Positions 56,417 to 64,000 of a DNA stretch of 64,000 nucleotides are shown here, in pieces. The position numbers and the translations under genes were made by a program. The notes beneath the pieces were generated by a model. That model saw nothing but the letters and a program-made list of their open reading frames with translations. It was not told where the DNA came from and searched no databases. Source of the stretch: Gammaproteobacteria bacterium (GTDB lineage: Bacteria; Pseudomonadota; Gammaproteobacteria; Xanthomonadales; SZUA-36); assembly GCA_030428105.1 (NCBI GenBank), contig JAUIBE010000005.1:70476-134475 (forward strand). The letters are read 5' to 3'. Positions within the stretch are counted from its first letter, which is position 1; the number at the start of each line of letters is the position of its first letter.

Positions 56417-57736
56417 ATGAAACTGATTCCCGAGGAAATCATTCGCTCCAAGCGTGATGGGCAGCAGCTCGAAACGGAGCAGATTGCCGCGTTTGTGCGC
56501 GGTATTACCGAGGGAACAGTGGGTGACGAACAGATCGCAGCGATGGCAATGGCCATCTGGTTCCAGGGCCTGGAACCGCGCGAGTTGCGCGACCTGACCC
56601 TGGCCATTCGCGACAGCGGTACGGTATTGCAGTGGCCGGATCTTCCGGGCCCCGTGCTAGACAAGCATTCCACCGGCGGGGTCGGTGACATGGTGAGTTT
56701 TCTCGTCGGCCCCATCGTTGCTGCCTGCGGTGGCTTCGTGCCGATGATATCCGGGCGAGGCCTGGGCCATACCGGCGGAACGCTGGATAAACTCGAGAGC
56801 TTTCCAGGCATCAATGTGTTGCCCGGGCTCGACCAGTTCCAGGACTGGGTCAGGAAACTTGGCATTGCAATTGTCGGGCAGACCGACCAACTGGCGCCTG
56901 CCGATCGCAGGATCTACGCAGTGCGCGATTCAACGTCCACGGTGGCCAACCGGTCATTGATTATCTCTTCGATTCTCGGCAAGAAGCTCAGCGAAGGCCT
57001 GGATGGCCTGGTGATGGATATCAAGGTGGGCAGTGGGGCATTCATGTCGGCTGCCAGTGATGGACAACAGTTGGCCGAAGAACTGTGCGGGGTGGCCGCC
57101 AGCGCCCAATTGCCGACCGTGGCGGTGATCAGCGATATGGATCAGCCGCTGGCCTGCACCGCGGGCAATGCGCTGGAAATGCGTGAGGCAATCGATTACC
57201 TGGCAGGTGATTTCCGTCACCCCCGGTTGCACGCGGTAAGCGTCCGCATTGCCAGCGAAATGCTCTGGGTGGGCAAGCTTGCGGATAGCCTGGAAGATGC
57301 AGAGAAAAAGGTCCTTGCCGCGCTTGAAAGCGGCGCCGCGGCCGAGCGGTTCGAGAAAATGGTTGCTGGCCAGGGCGGCCCCAGTGTTCCCTTTGAGCGC
57401 CTGGCGCAACATCTGCCGGAGGCTCCGCTGGTCAAGCCGGTATACCCTGGGGAAACGGGTGCGATTTCCAGCGTGGATACCCGCGCCCTTGGGTTGGCGG
57501 TGGTTGTCCTGGGTGGTGGGCGGAAACGAGCGGGCCAGGGAATCGACCACGCTGTTGGCCTGGCTGAACTGGTATCGGTTGGCGACGAGGTCAGCAGCGA
57601 ACGCCCGCTGGCTGTGATTCACGCGAACAGCCAGTCGGCCTGGGACGAGGCCAGCCAGGTGGTGCGTGCCGCCTACCAGGTTGGCCAAGCGGGGCAGCAG
57701 CCTGGAGATAATGTCATCCTGGGACGGCACCCGTAG
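56417..57736 (+). CDS. deoA: Thymidine phosphorylase
   Basis: Phosphorolysis of thymidine/deoxyuridine to base and deoxyribose-1-phosphate. The 439-aa protein matches E. coli DeoA in length. LDKHSTGGVGDMVSFLVGPIVAACGGFVPMISGRGLGHTGGTLDKLES is the family signature region with the phosphate- and base-binding residues. It starts at ATG 56417 (MKLIPEEIIRSKRDG). cdd follows after 25 bp, making a pyrimidine salvage pair. Confidence 0.95.
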   Translation: MKLIPEEIIRSKRDGQQLETEQIAAFVRGITEGTVGDEQIAAMAMAIWFQGLEPRELRDLTLAIRDSGTVLQWPDLPGPVLDKHSTGGVGDMVSFLVGPIVAACGGFVPMISGRGLGHTGGTLDKLESFPGINVLPGLDQFQDWVRKLGIAIVGQTDQLAPADRRIYAVRDSTSTVANRSLIISSILGKKLSEGLDGLVMDIKVGSGAFMSAASDGQQLAEELCGVAASAQLPTVAVISDMDQPLACTAGNALEMREAIDYLAGDFRHPRLHAVSVRIASEMLWVGKLADSLEDAEKKVLAALESGAAAERFEKMVAGQGGPSVPFERLAQHLPEAPLVKPVYPGETGAISSVDTRALGLAVVVLGGGRKRAGQGIDHAVGLAELVSVGDEVSSERPLAVIHANSQSAWDEASQVVRAAYQVGQAGQQPGDNVILGRHP

Positions 57737-57761
57737 TCAACAAAGTAATCGAGGCAAAACC

Positions 57762-58175
57762 ATGCACGAGCACTGGCCTGATGAGTTGATCGACAAACTA
57801 AAGTCCGCGGCGCGTGATGCCTGTTCTAACGCTCATGCGCCATACAGTCGCTTTCCGGTGGGTGCCGCGCTGGTTACCGACTCGGGCGTTGTGTTTGCCG
57901 GCTGCAATGTTGAGAACGCTTCTTTCGGCCTGACCATCTGCGCGGAACGCAACGCGGTGGCCCAGGCAGTGGCCCACGGCGTGCGCGCCGGCGAGGTGGC
58001 GGCCATGTTGATCTATACTCCGGGACAGGAGGCGCACGCTCCGTGTGGAGCCTGCCGCCAGGTGATGCATGAGTTTATGCCGGTGGATGCACCGGTGGCC
58101 TCCAGTTGCGAGCACGAGGTCTATCGCTTCTGGAAAATGTCTGACCTCATCATTGACCCTTTCAAGCTGATATGA
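57762..58175 (+). CDS. cdd: Cytidine deaminase
   Basis: Deaminates cytidine/deoxycytidine. The 137-aa protein is the short homotetrameric form. Zinc site: CAERNAVAQA (catalytic Glu, first Cys) and PCGACRQVMHEF (two Cys). GCNVENASFGLTIC is conserved. ATG 57762 has GAGG upstream. Its stop overlaps the next start (ATGA). Confidence 0.95.
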   Translation: MHEHWPDELIDKLKSAARDACSNAHAPYSRFPVGAALVTDSGVVFAGCNVENASFGLTICAERNAVAQAVAHGVRAGEVAAMLIYTPGQEAHAPCGACRQVMHEFMPVDAPVASSCEHEVYRFWKMSDLIIDPFKLI

Positions 58176-58762
58176 AAAAACCAAGCAGCCCTGCAAGACG
58201 CGCATTCCTTTCACAGCTCAGTGGCACCGCCGGTGTCGGTTGGCTGGCAACCCAATGGCCACTGTTTCTCGCCGCCGCTGAAGCCGCCAGCGAACAACAG
58301 GCGAGGGGCGAAGGATTCGCAGCCCTCGGGCCGGAACTTGCAGCCGCACTGGACGCGGTGACCGCACAGATTATCCCCAGCGGCGAAACTCCTGGTGCCC
58401 GCGAAGCCGGCGCCATCTGGTTCATCGACGCCCTGGTGGCTACATCCTGGGGCTGGGCCATGCCGATGCTGGAAGCGGGCGTGGAGGAGCTCAATCGCGG
58501 TTCAGGGCCGGAACTCAACTTTGCTGACCTGCCGTTTGACGAGCAGACCGCGGTGCTTGCAGAAATGGCGAGCGGACAGTTTTTCTCCATCCTGCGCATG
58601 CTTACCATAGCCGGCACATTTGCGCTTCCAGCGCTGGGAGGAAATCGCGACAAGCTGGGTTGGCAAATGATCGGCTTTGAAAACAGGCACGTCTGGCTGC
58701 CTCCATTCGGGTATTACGATGCCGAATGGAAACAGCCTTCCGAGATCGGGGGTGAGTCATGA
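58172..58762 (+). CDS. Gluconate 2-dehydrogenase subunit 3-like, Tat-exported protein
   Basis: A 196-aa protein. The twin-Arg start (SPARRAFLSQLSGTAG) fits Tat export, and the mature part matches the gamma-subunit family of membrane FAD dehydrogenases (LDAVTAQIIPSGETPGAREAGAIWFIDALV). It is coupled by ATGA overlaps to cdd upstream and to the GMC oxidoreductase downstream, its expected partner. No cytochrome c subunit is adjacent, so the electron acceptor is unclear. Confidence 0.88.
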   Translation: MKKPSSPARRAFLSQLSGTAGVGWLATQWPLFLAAAEAASEQQARGEGFAALGPELAAALDAVTAQIIPSGETPGAREAGAIWFIDALVATSWGWAMPMLEAGVEELNRGSGPELNFADLPFDEQTAVLAEMASGQFFSILRMLTIAGTFALPALGGNRDKLGWQMIGFENRHVWLPPFGYYDAEWKQPSEIGGES

Positions 58763-60420
58763 GCATGCGCCGGTACAAGCCTTCGGAGGAAGTCGATTTC
58801 GTCATTATTGGCTCTGGCGCTGCCGGGGGTGTGCTCGCCAAGGAACTTTCGGTGGCCGGGTTCAGCGTGGTGGTGCTGGAGCAGGGGCTATACCGCACCA
58901 ACGGCGACTTCACCCACGACGAGTGGGATGTGTTCTTCCAGAATGAAATGACCAATCACCCCTCGTGGAATGACCCGCAAACCTTTCGCCATTCCATGGA
59001 TGACGAGGCCAGCGTGGCGCCCAGCCTTCCGCCGGCAATTTATGCGCGCACGGTGGGCGGCAGCAGCGTGCACTTTTCCGCCAACTTCTGGCGCTTTCGC
59101 CCGATCGACTTCAAGGAGAAAAGCCTGCTGGGAGATATACCCGGCACCGGCTTCGACGATTGGCCGCTGACCTACGAGGAACTGGAGCCTTACTACACCA
59201 AGGTTGACTGGCAAATCGGCGTATCTGGGGCCGTTGGACCGTTTGACCCACCCCGTTCTAAGCCTTACCCGATGCCGCCGTTACCAATCAAGTCATCCGG
59301 CGTAATCCTGGAGAAGGGCGCCCGGGCGCTTGGCCTGCATCCGCAACCTGCGCCGCTTGCGATACTTTCGCAGCCGTTCAATGGCCGCGCCCCTTGCATG
59401 CACTGTGGCTTTTGCATGGCTTTCGGTTGCGAGGTTGGGGCAAAGTCGTCAACCCTGGTCAGCATGATTCCGTTGGCGGAAGCCACGGGCAACTGCGAAA
59501 TTCGTCCGCTTTCCACGGTGAACCGCATCAGTACTGATAAGAACGGGCGTGTCGACAAGGTGGTTTACATGGATGCCAGTGGCACCGAGCACGCCCAGCG
59601 AGCCAAGGCGGTGATCGTTTCCGCCAATGGCGCGGAAACACCGCGCCTGCTACTGATGTCCGAGTCCGCGGCCCATCCTGACGGGCTGGCGAACGGTTCC
59701 GGTCTGGTGGGCAAATACCTGATGGGCAACGCACACTCGGAGACTGCGGCCTGGTTTGACCAGCCGCTTAACGATTACAAAAGCGTCCAGGCCAGTCGCA
59801 TTGTCCATGACTTCTACGAGAGCGATCCGGACCGCGGGTTCTATGGCGGAGGCGGCATTGACGCCCGCTCCCTGCTGGACGCGACCCCCATCATGCATGC
59901 CTTCCTCGGCACGCCGCCGGATATTCCAACCTGGGGTGCGGAGTTCAAGCAGTTCGTCGAGCACTCGTTCACCCGCAAGATGACGCTGTTGGGTAGCGCC
60001 ACGTCGTTGCCGCTGGAGACCAACAATATCAGCCTTGATCCCGAGGTGAAGGACGACAAGGGCCGCCCAGCGCTAAGAATTACTTACCGTGACCATGATG
60101 ATGACCTGGCGATTGCCAGTTTCCTGCAGGATCGATCTGCGGAGATCCTGGAGGCAGCCGGTGCGGAACGCATCTGGAAGAAAGACGTGGTGCCAACCAC
60201 CCTGCTGGCGCACCTGCTGGGCACCTGCCGAATGGGCGATGATCCACAGCGCTCGGTGGTAGACCGTTATCACCGTAGCCATGAAGTGCCCAACCTGTTT
60301 GTCTGTGACGGCAGTAATTTTGTAACCAGTGGTCGCGGCCAACCCACCATGACCATCCAGGCGCTGGCGTTCCGGGCAGCCGAGCATATCGGCCGCCAGG
60401 CGCGTGCCGGGGAAATCTGA
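58759..60420 (+). CDS. GMC-family FAD oxidoreductase (gluconate dehydrogenase alpha-subunit-like)
   Basis: A 553-aa flavoprotein. The ADP-binding motif IIGSGAAGGVLAKELSVAG is at about 16-34, GGSSVHFSANFWRF is conserved, and HLLGTCRMG with the C-terminal GQPTMTIQALAFRAAEHI completes the GMC fold. A Cys cluster PCMHCGFCMAFGC (213, 216, 219, 224) recalls the iron-sulfur motif of periplasmic sugar/gluconate dehydrogenases. Probably co-exported with the Tat-signal partner. Substrate (sugar, sugar acid or polyol) unknown. Confidence 0.9.
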   Translation: MSMRRYKPSEEVDFVIIGSGAAGGVLAKELSVAGFSVVVLEQGLYRTNGDFTHDEWDVFFQNEMTNHPSWNDPQTFRHSMDDEASVAPSLPPAIYARTVGGSSVHFSANFWRFRPIDFKEKSLLGDIPGTGFDDWPLTYEELEPYYTKVDWQIGVSGAVGPFDPPRSKPYPMPPLPIKSSGVILEKGARALGLHPQPAPLAILSQPFNGRAPCMHCGFCMAFGCEVGAKSSTLVSMIPLAEATGNCEIRPLSTVNRISTDKNGRVDKVVYMDASGTEHAQRAKAVIVSANGAETPRLLLMSESAAHPDGLANGSGLVGKYLMGNAHSETAAWFDQPLNDYKSVQASRIVHDFYESDPDRGFYGGGGIDARSLLDATPIMHAFLGTPPDIPTWGAEFKQFVEHSFTRKMTLLGSATSLPLETNNISLDPEVKDDKGRPALRITYRDHDDDLAIASFLQDRSAEILEAAGAERIWKKDVVPTTLLAHLLGTCRMGDDPQRSVVDRYHRSHEVPNLFVCDGSNFVTSGRGQPTMTIQALAFRAAEHIGRQARAGEI

Positions 60421-60454
60421 TTTAGTGCAATCCGGAGTCAAAAAAGGAGCCTCC

Positions 60455-60910
60455 ATGAAGAACATCCAAGTCTTGTTATCCATTCTGCTTGTTTCCCTGT
60501 CTTGCCCACTGATGGCCGGGGATGCCCCTGACGTCGAGTACTTCCCGGCCGGCAGCGACACCGAGCGCAAGCTGCCGTTTTCCGACGCGGTTCGAGTGGG
60601 CAACCTGGTATTCCTGTCAGGAAAACTGGGTAACAAGCCCGGCACACTTGAGTTGGCTCCAGGCGGGATCAAGGGCGAAACCCGGCAAACCCTGGAAAAC
60701 ATCAAGGCCAGCCTCGAGCGGGTGGGTTCGTCAATGGGTGAAGTAGTCAAATGCACCGTGTTCCTGGCGGACATTGCCGAGTGGGCGGACATGAACGAGG
60801 TCTACATGGAATACTTCCCGGAAAACCCGCCGGCGCGGAGTGCGCTGGGTTCCAGTGGCCTGGCACTCAACGCCCGAACCGAGATTGAGTGTATTGCAAC
60901 AGTGAAGTAG
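60455..60910 (+). CDS. RidA-family protein with signal peptide
   Basis: A 151-aa RidA/YjgF protein preceded by a clear signal peptide (MKNIQVLLSILLVSLSCPLMAG), so exported, unlike canonical cytosolic RidA. ATG 60455 follows AAGGAG at good spacing; upstream in-frame starts overlap the GMC gene and lack a site. GNLVFLSGKLGNKPG and the Arg in NPPARSALGSSGLALNARTEIECIATVK are family features. Enamine hydrolysis is possible but unproven for exported members. Confidence 0.87.
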   Translation: MKNIQVLLSILLVSLSCPLMAGDAPDVEYFPAGSDTERKLPFSDAVRVGNLVFLSGKLGNKPGTLELAPGGIKGETRQTLENIKASLERVGSSMGEVVKCTVFLADIAEWADMNEVYMEYFPENPPARSALGSSGLALNARTEIECIATVK

Positions 60911-60934
60911 CCCTTTTCACGGGAGGTCTTCCAC

Positions 60935-61384
60935 ATGGCCGAGTACAGAAAGGTTGTTGCCGCGGTAGATTTGAGCGCTGAGTCCGCCACTGTCGTCAAG
61001 CGAGCTGTAAGTGTCGCAGGCGAAAGTGGCGAGGTTCACGTGGTGTTTGTCCAGGAGCCGATGGACTCCGTTTACATGGGCGTGGTTCCGTATGGCCCGG
61101 TGTTTGTAGGCCTGGACCAGGTAGAGCAGAAATTGCGTGAAGAACTGGAATCGCGAATGCGCAAGCTGGGCGAAGCGCACGCGATTCCGCGGTCCCGCCA
61201 GCACATCCTGGATGGCAACGCCGCGCCGGAAATTCGCCGTTTTGCCGAGGACAACGAGGCCGACCTGGTGGTGCTCGGAACCCACGGCCAGAAGGGCGTC
61301 CAGCTGCTGCTGGGCTCCACCGCCAACTCGGTGCTGCACGGCGTGTGTTGCGATGTGCTGGCTGTGCGAATCCGTGAAGACTGA
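60935..61384 (+). CDS. Universal stress protein UspA family
   Basis: A 149-aa single-domain Usp. YRKVVAAVDLSAESATVV begins the fold. The C-terminal GTHGQKGVQLLLGSTANSVLH matches the ATP-binding G-2x-G-9x-G(S/T) motif. GGGAGG lies upstream. Its end overlaps the next gene by 11 nt. Confidence 0.93.
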   Translation: MAEYRKVVAAVDLSAESATVVKRAVSVAGESGEVHVVFVQEPMDSVYMGVVPYGPVFVGLDQVEQKLREELESRMRKLGEAHAIPRSRQHILDGNAAPEIRRFAEDNEADLVVLGTHGQKGVQLLLGSTANSVLHGVCCDVLAVRIRED

Positions 61385-62009
61385 GGCGCGCTCGCTAACA
61401 ACACTCAACTACCTGTGGCTTGGCGTTTACCTGGCCGTTCTGGCCTGGTCTGCCTGGAAGCCTCACGATTATCCTACCTGGTGGCTGGAGGTACTGCCGG
61501 CCATGGCTGCGCTGGTGCTCCTGGCTGTAACCCGTGGCCACTTTCCGCTCACGCCACTGCTGTATTTCCTGGTCCTGGTCCACGCCGTCATCCTGATGGT
61601 GGGTGGGCATTACACTTATGCCGAGGTACCGCTCGGCGATTGGGTGCGGGACTGGAGCGGAGGCGAGCGCAACAACTACGACAAGCTGGGCCACCTGGCG
61701 CAGGGTTTTGTTCCGGCCATCGCCGCTCGAGAAATCCTGATCAGGCTCGATGTGCTCAACAAGCGCGGTTGGCTGTGGCTGTTCGTGGTGTCGATTTGCC
61801 TGGCTTTCAGCGCGTTTTACGAATTGCTGGAATGGTGGGCGGCAGCGTTGGCCGGGGAGGGCGCCGATTCCTTCCTGGGGACGCAGGGGTACGTTTGGGA
61901 CACGCAGTCGGATATGTTCCTGGCCCTGCTTGGGGCTATCGCAGCGCTGCTGATGCTGTCACGAGCCCATGATCGGCAGTTGGCGCGGTTGCCCGCCAGC
62001 GGCGGCTAG
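61374..62009 (+). CDS. DUF2238 family membrane protein (YjdF-like)
   Basis: A 211-aa protein with about six helices. GGHYTYAEVPLG, NNYDKLGHLAQGF and FYELLEWWAA are DUF2238 features; acidic and His residues near the membrane face are conserved. The start is taken as GTG 61374 (VKTEARSLTTLNYLW), overlapping uspA; longer reading frames upstream are shadows of uspA. Function unknown. Ends 6 bp from convergent dxs. Confidence 0.85.
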   Translation: MKTEARSLTTLNYLWLGVYLAVLAWSAWKPHDYPTWWLEVLPAMAALVLLAVTRGHFPLTPLLYFLVLVHAVILMVGGHYTYAEVPLGDWVRDWSGGERNNYDKLGHLAQGFVPAIAAREILIRLDVLNKRGWLWLFVVSICLAFSAFYELLEWWAAALAGEGADSFLGTQGYVWDTQSDMFLALLGAIAALLMLSRAHDRQLARLPASGG

Positions 62010-62015
62010 AAAGCG

Positions 62016-63926
62016 CTAGAAACTGGAAGACTGGCTCGGCAGCTCAAGTTTGCCAATGTGGCGCTGGATTTTAGCCGCGATTCCTTGCTCATCAAGCCCG
62101 GCAAGTTCAAGGCACTCTTCCCGCGTGCCATGCTCGATAAAGCCGTCTTCCAGGCCAATGTGCAGCACGCTAACCGACAGGTTTTCACTGGCGAGTACCT
62201 CGCTCACGCCGCTGCCTGCGCCGCCCGCAACCGCGTTCTCCTCGACCGTGACCAGCACGTTGTGGCGTGAGGCCGCGTCGATAATGGCGCTGCGGTCGAG
62301 TGGTTTCACAAAGCGCATGTTGATCACCGTGGCGTCGATGCGGTCGGCCACTTTCAGGGCCGGTGAAACCATGCTGCCGAAGGCCAGGATGGCGACGCCC
62401 CGACCTTCGCGGATGGTGACTGCCTTGCCGATTGGGAGCGGGCTCATCGCTTTCTGCACCGCCACGCCGGGGCCCTTGCCACGCGGGTAGCGCACAGCAG
62501 CGGGGCCATCGTGCACGTGGGCGGTGTGCAACATCTGGCGGCACTCGTTTTCATCCGCTGGCGCCATGATCACCAGGTTGGGCACGCAACGCAGGAATGA
62601 CAAGTCAAAACTGCCCGCGTGAGTGGGGCCGTCCGGACCGACCAGGCCGGCGCGATCAATGGCCAGCGTTACCGGCAGGTCCTGCAGTGCGATGTCGTGA
62701 ATGAGCTGATCGTAGGCGCGTTGCAGGAAGGTGCTGTAAATGGCCACCACCGGGCGTGCGCCCTCGCAGGCCATGCCAGCGGCCAGCGTCAGGCTGTGTT
62801 GCTCGGCAATGCCCACGTCGAAATAGCGGTCGGGGAAGCGCTTGTGGAACTCGACCATGCCCGAGCCTTCACGCATCGCCGGGGTTATCGCCAGCAGGCT
62901 GGGGTCCTGCGCCGCCGTGTCGCAAAGCCATTGGCCAAATACCTCGGTGTAGCTTGGCTGGGGCGCTTCATCGCCAGACTTCTTGCGCGCCGGTTTGCTT
63001 TGTACCCCTTTTTCGGGGTCGAAAGGCCCGACCGCGTGGTACTTGACCGGGTCTTTCTCGGCCGGCGCGTATCCCTTGCCCTTGGCGGTAATGATGTGCA
63101 GCAGGTTGGGGCCAGGCACATCGCGGGCCGTGCGAATGGTGCGCAACAGCACAGGCAGGTCGTGGCCATCAATGGGGCCCAGGTAATTGAACCCCAGTTC
63201 CTCGAACAGCGTGCTCGGCATGACCATGCCCTTGACATGTTCTTCCCAGCGACTCATGAAGCGCCAGGTGCGCGAGCCGCGCTTCATCAGGCTCTTGCTG
63301 CGCTCGCGAATTCCGGTGACAGTTGGGCCGCTCATCAACCTTCCCAGCATACGGGTCAGCGCGCCCACGTTGGGCGAGATGGACATCTGGTTCTCGTTGA
63401 GCACCACCAGCAGGTTGGGATCCAGGTCGCCACCGTGGTTGAGCGCCTCGTAGGCCATGCCGGCGGTCATGGCGCCGTCACCGATTACCGCCACGCACTT
63501 GCGCTTGGCGCCCAGCGCATCTGAAGCCAGGGCCATGCCCAGGGCGGCGCTGATGGAAGTGGAAGAGTGGCCGGTGCCGAACGTGTCGAAGTCGCTCTCG
63601 GTGCGCTTGGGAAAAGGCGCCAGCCCATCCTTTTTCTTGATGGAGGTAATGCGACCGGCCCTTCCGGACAGGATCTTGTGGGGATAGGCCTGGTGGCCCA
63701 CATCCCAGACAATTCGATCATTCGGCGTGTCATACAGGTAGTGCAGGGCGACGGTCAGCTCGATGCAGCCGAGCCCGGCGCCAAAATGACCGCCACTGAT
63801 CGCCACCGAGTTGATCAGGTAACGGCGCAATTCGTCAGCCAGCGGCAACAGCTGCTCTTCATCCAGTCTGCGCAGGTCGGAGGGTAGCTGAACCTTGCTT
63901 AGCAATGGGTAGCGGGATTGATCCAT
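62016..63926 (-). CDS. dxs: 1-deoxy-D-xylulose-5-phosphate synthase
   Basis: ThDP enzyme starting the MEP isoprenoid pathway from pyruvate and glyceraldehyde-3-phosphate. The protein is 636 aa, the typical length. [20 protein letters not shown] (catalytic His region), [20 protein letters not shown] (ThDP motif) and [15 protein letters not shown] (catalytic Glu) are all present. It starts 9 bp after the ispA stop, giving the conserved ispA-dxs pair. Confidence 0.98.
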   Translation of the reverse strand: MDQSRYPLLSKVQLPSDLRRLDEEQLLPLADELRRYLINSVAISGGHFGAGLGCIELTVALHYLYDTPNDRIVWDVGHQAYPHKILSGRAGRITSIKKKDGLAPFPKRTESDFDTFGTGHSSTSISAALGMALASDALGAKRKCVAVIGDGAMTAGMAYEALNHGGDLDPNLLVVLNENQMSISPNVGALTRMLGRLMSGPTVTGIRERSKSLMKRGSRTWRFMSRWEEHVKGMVMPSTLFEELGFNYLGPIDGHDLPVLLRTIRTARDVPGPNLLHIITAKGKGYAPAEKDPVKYHAVGPFDPEKGVQSKPARKKSGDEAPQPSYTEVFGQWLCDTAAQDPSLLAITPAMREGSGMVEFHKRFPDRYFDVGIAEQHSLTLAAGMACEGARPVVAIYSTFLQRAYDQLIHDIALQDLPVTLAIDRAGLVGPDGPTHAGSFDLSFLRCVPNLVIMAPADENECRQMLHTAHVHDGPAAVRYPRGKGPGVAVQKAMSPLPIGKAVTIREGRGVAILAFGSMVSPALKVADRIDATVINMRFVKPLDRSAIIDAASRHNVLVTVEENAVAGGAGSGVSEVLASENLSVSVLHIGLEDGFIEHGTREECLELAGLDEQGIAAKIQRHIGKLELPSQSSSF

Positions 63927-63935
63927 GGGTCTATT

Positions 63936-64000
63936 TTACCGGTCTCGGCTGACCACGTAATCCGCCAGGTAGATCAGCGCGGACGGGTCGCCTGGGCAAC
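63936..64000 (-). CDS. ispA: Farnesyl diphosphate synthase, C-terminal end (partial)
   Basis: The minus strand at the window edge encodes the ending CPGDPSALIYLADYVVSRDR followed by TAA (63938-63936). This resembles the C-terminus of IspA (ALxxLADYxxxR), and the position immediately upstream of dxs supports it. Only about 20 residues lie in the window, so the call depends mainly on synteny. Confidence 0.75.
   Translation of the reverse strand, partial: CPGDPSALIYLADYVVSRDR

Overview
The window is 64 kb of compact chromosomal DNA, roughly 60 percent G+C by eye, from what is very probably a free-living, aerobic gammaproteobacterium. Evidence: rho-trxA divergent from rhlB, ftsEX-rpoH, an aa3 cytochrome oxidase cluster in the order seen in pseudomonads, GspA/GspB of type II secretion, secB-gpsA, a split B12-dependent ribonucleotide reductase, and ispA-dxs. 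The outer-membrane receptor is of the kind common in Xanthomonas, Caulobacter and marine Gammaproteobacteria. I see no phage, IS element, CRISPR array, rRNA or tRNA. Genes are packed tightly, and many convergent pairs overlap or lie within 30 bp of each other.

Layout. 1-6.1 kb: rho and trxA (minus), then rhlB, ftsE, ftsX, rpoH (plus), closed by a strong bidirectional terminator. 6.1-24.0 kb: an accessory island that reads as a complete phytate (inositol hexakisphosphate) utilisation locus. It holds a TonB-dependent receptor (minus), an RpiR-type regulator followed by iolG, a second Gfo/Idh dehydrogenase, iolB, an iolC-aldolase fusion, iolD and iolE (plus). It then holds a four-gene, translationally coupled operon on the minus strand (dual-domain beta-propeller phytase lipoprotein, OPA-family phosphate-ester transporter, small Cys/His lipoprotein, inositol-monophosphatase-family enzyme) and a divergent lipoprotein metallophosphatase. 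24-35.5 kb: gcvP, then haem A synthesis and cytochrome oxidase assembly genes (ctaB, ctaA, SCO-like, SURF1, DUF2909) and the oxidase operon (ctaE, ctaG, a 47-aa membrane protein, ctaD, ctaC, DUF2244). 35.6-47 kb: putA, gspA-gspB, a rhomboid protease, DUF1820, then ctpA-envC-gpmI (minus) and a rhodanese-like protein. 47.2-52.2 kb: secB-gpsA and nrdJa-nrdJb with two NrdR boxes. 52.2-64 kb: GST, a Yip1-domain protein, a NERD protein, an M20 amidohydrolase, a deoA-cdd-oxidoreductase-RidA-Usp-DUF2238 run, and dxs with the 3' end of ispA.

How the island should work (inference from family knowledge). The receptor brings phytate or its metal complex across the outer membrane. The phytase and the acid-phosphatase-like lipoprotein strip phosphates outside the cytoplasm. 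The OPA carrier, which sits where an inositol permease would be expected, imports an inositol phosphate in exchange for Pi. The phosphatase releases inositol in the cytoplasm, and IolG/E/D/B/C plus the fused aldolase convert it to DHAP and malonate semialdehyde. Sites of the form GRAA-N6-TTY recur in the three control regions of the island (about 9.06-9.17, 11.12 and 22.65 kb). They resemble the operator reported for the RpiR-type IolR of Sinorhizobium, so the local RpiR protein may coordinate the whole island. This regulon and the phosphorylated-inositol import route are the most interesting proposals in the window.
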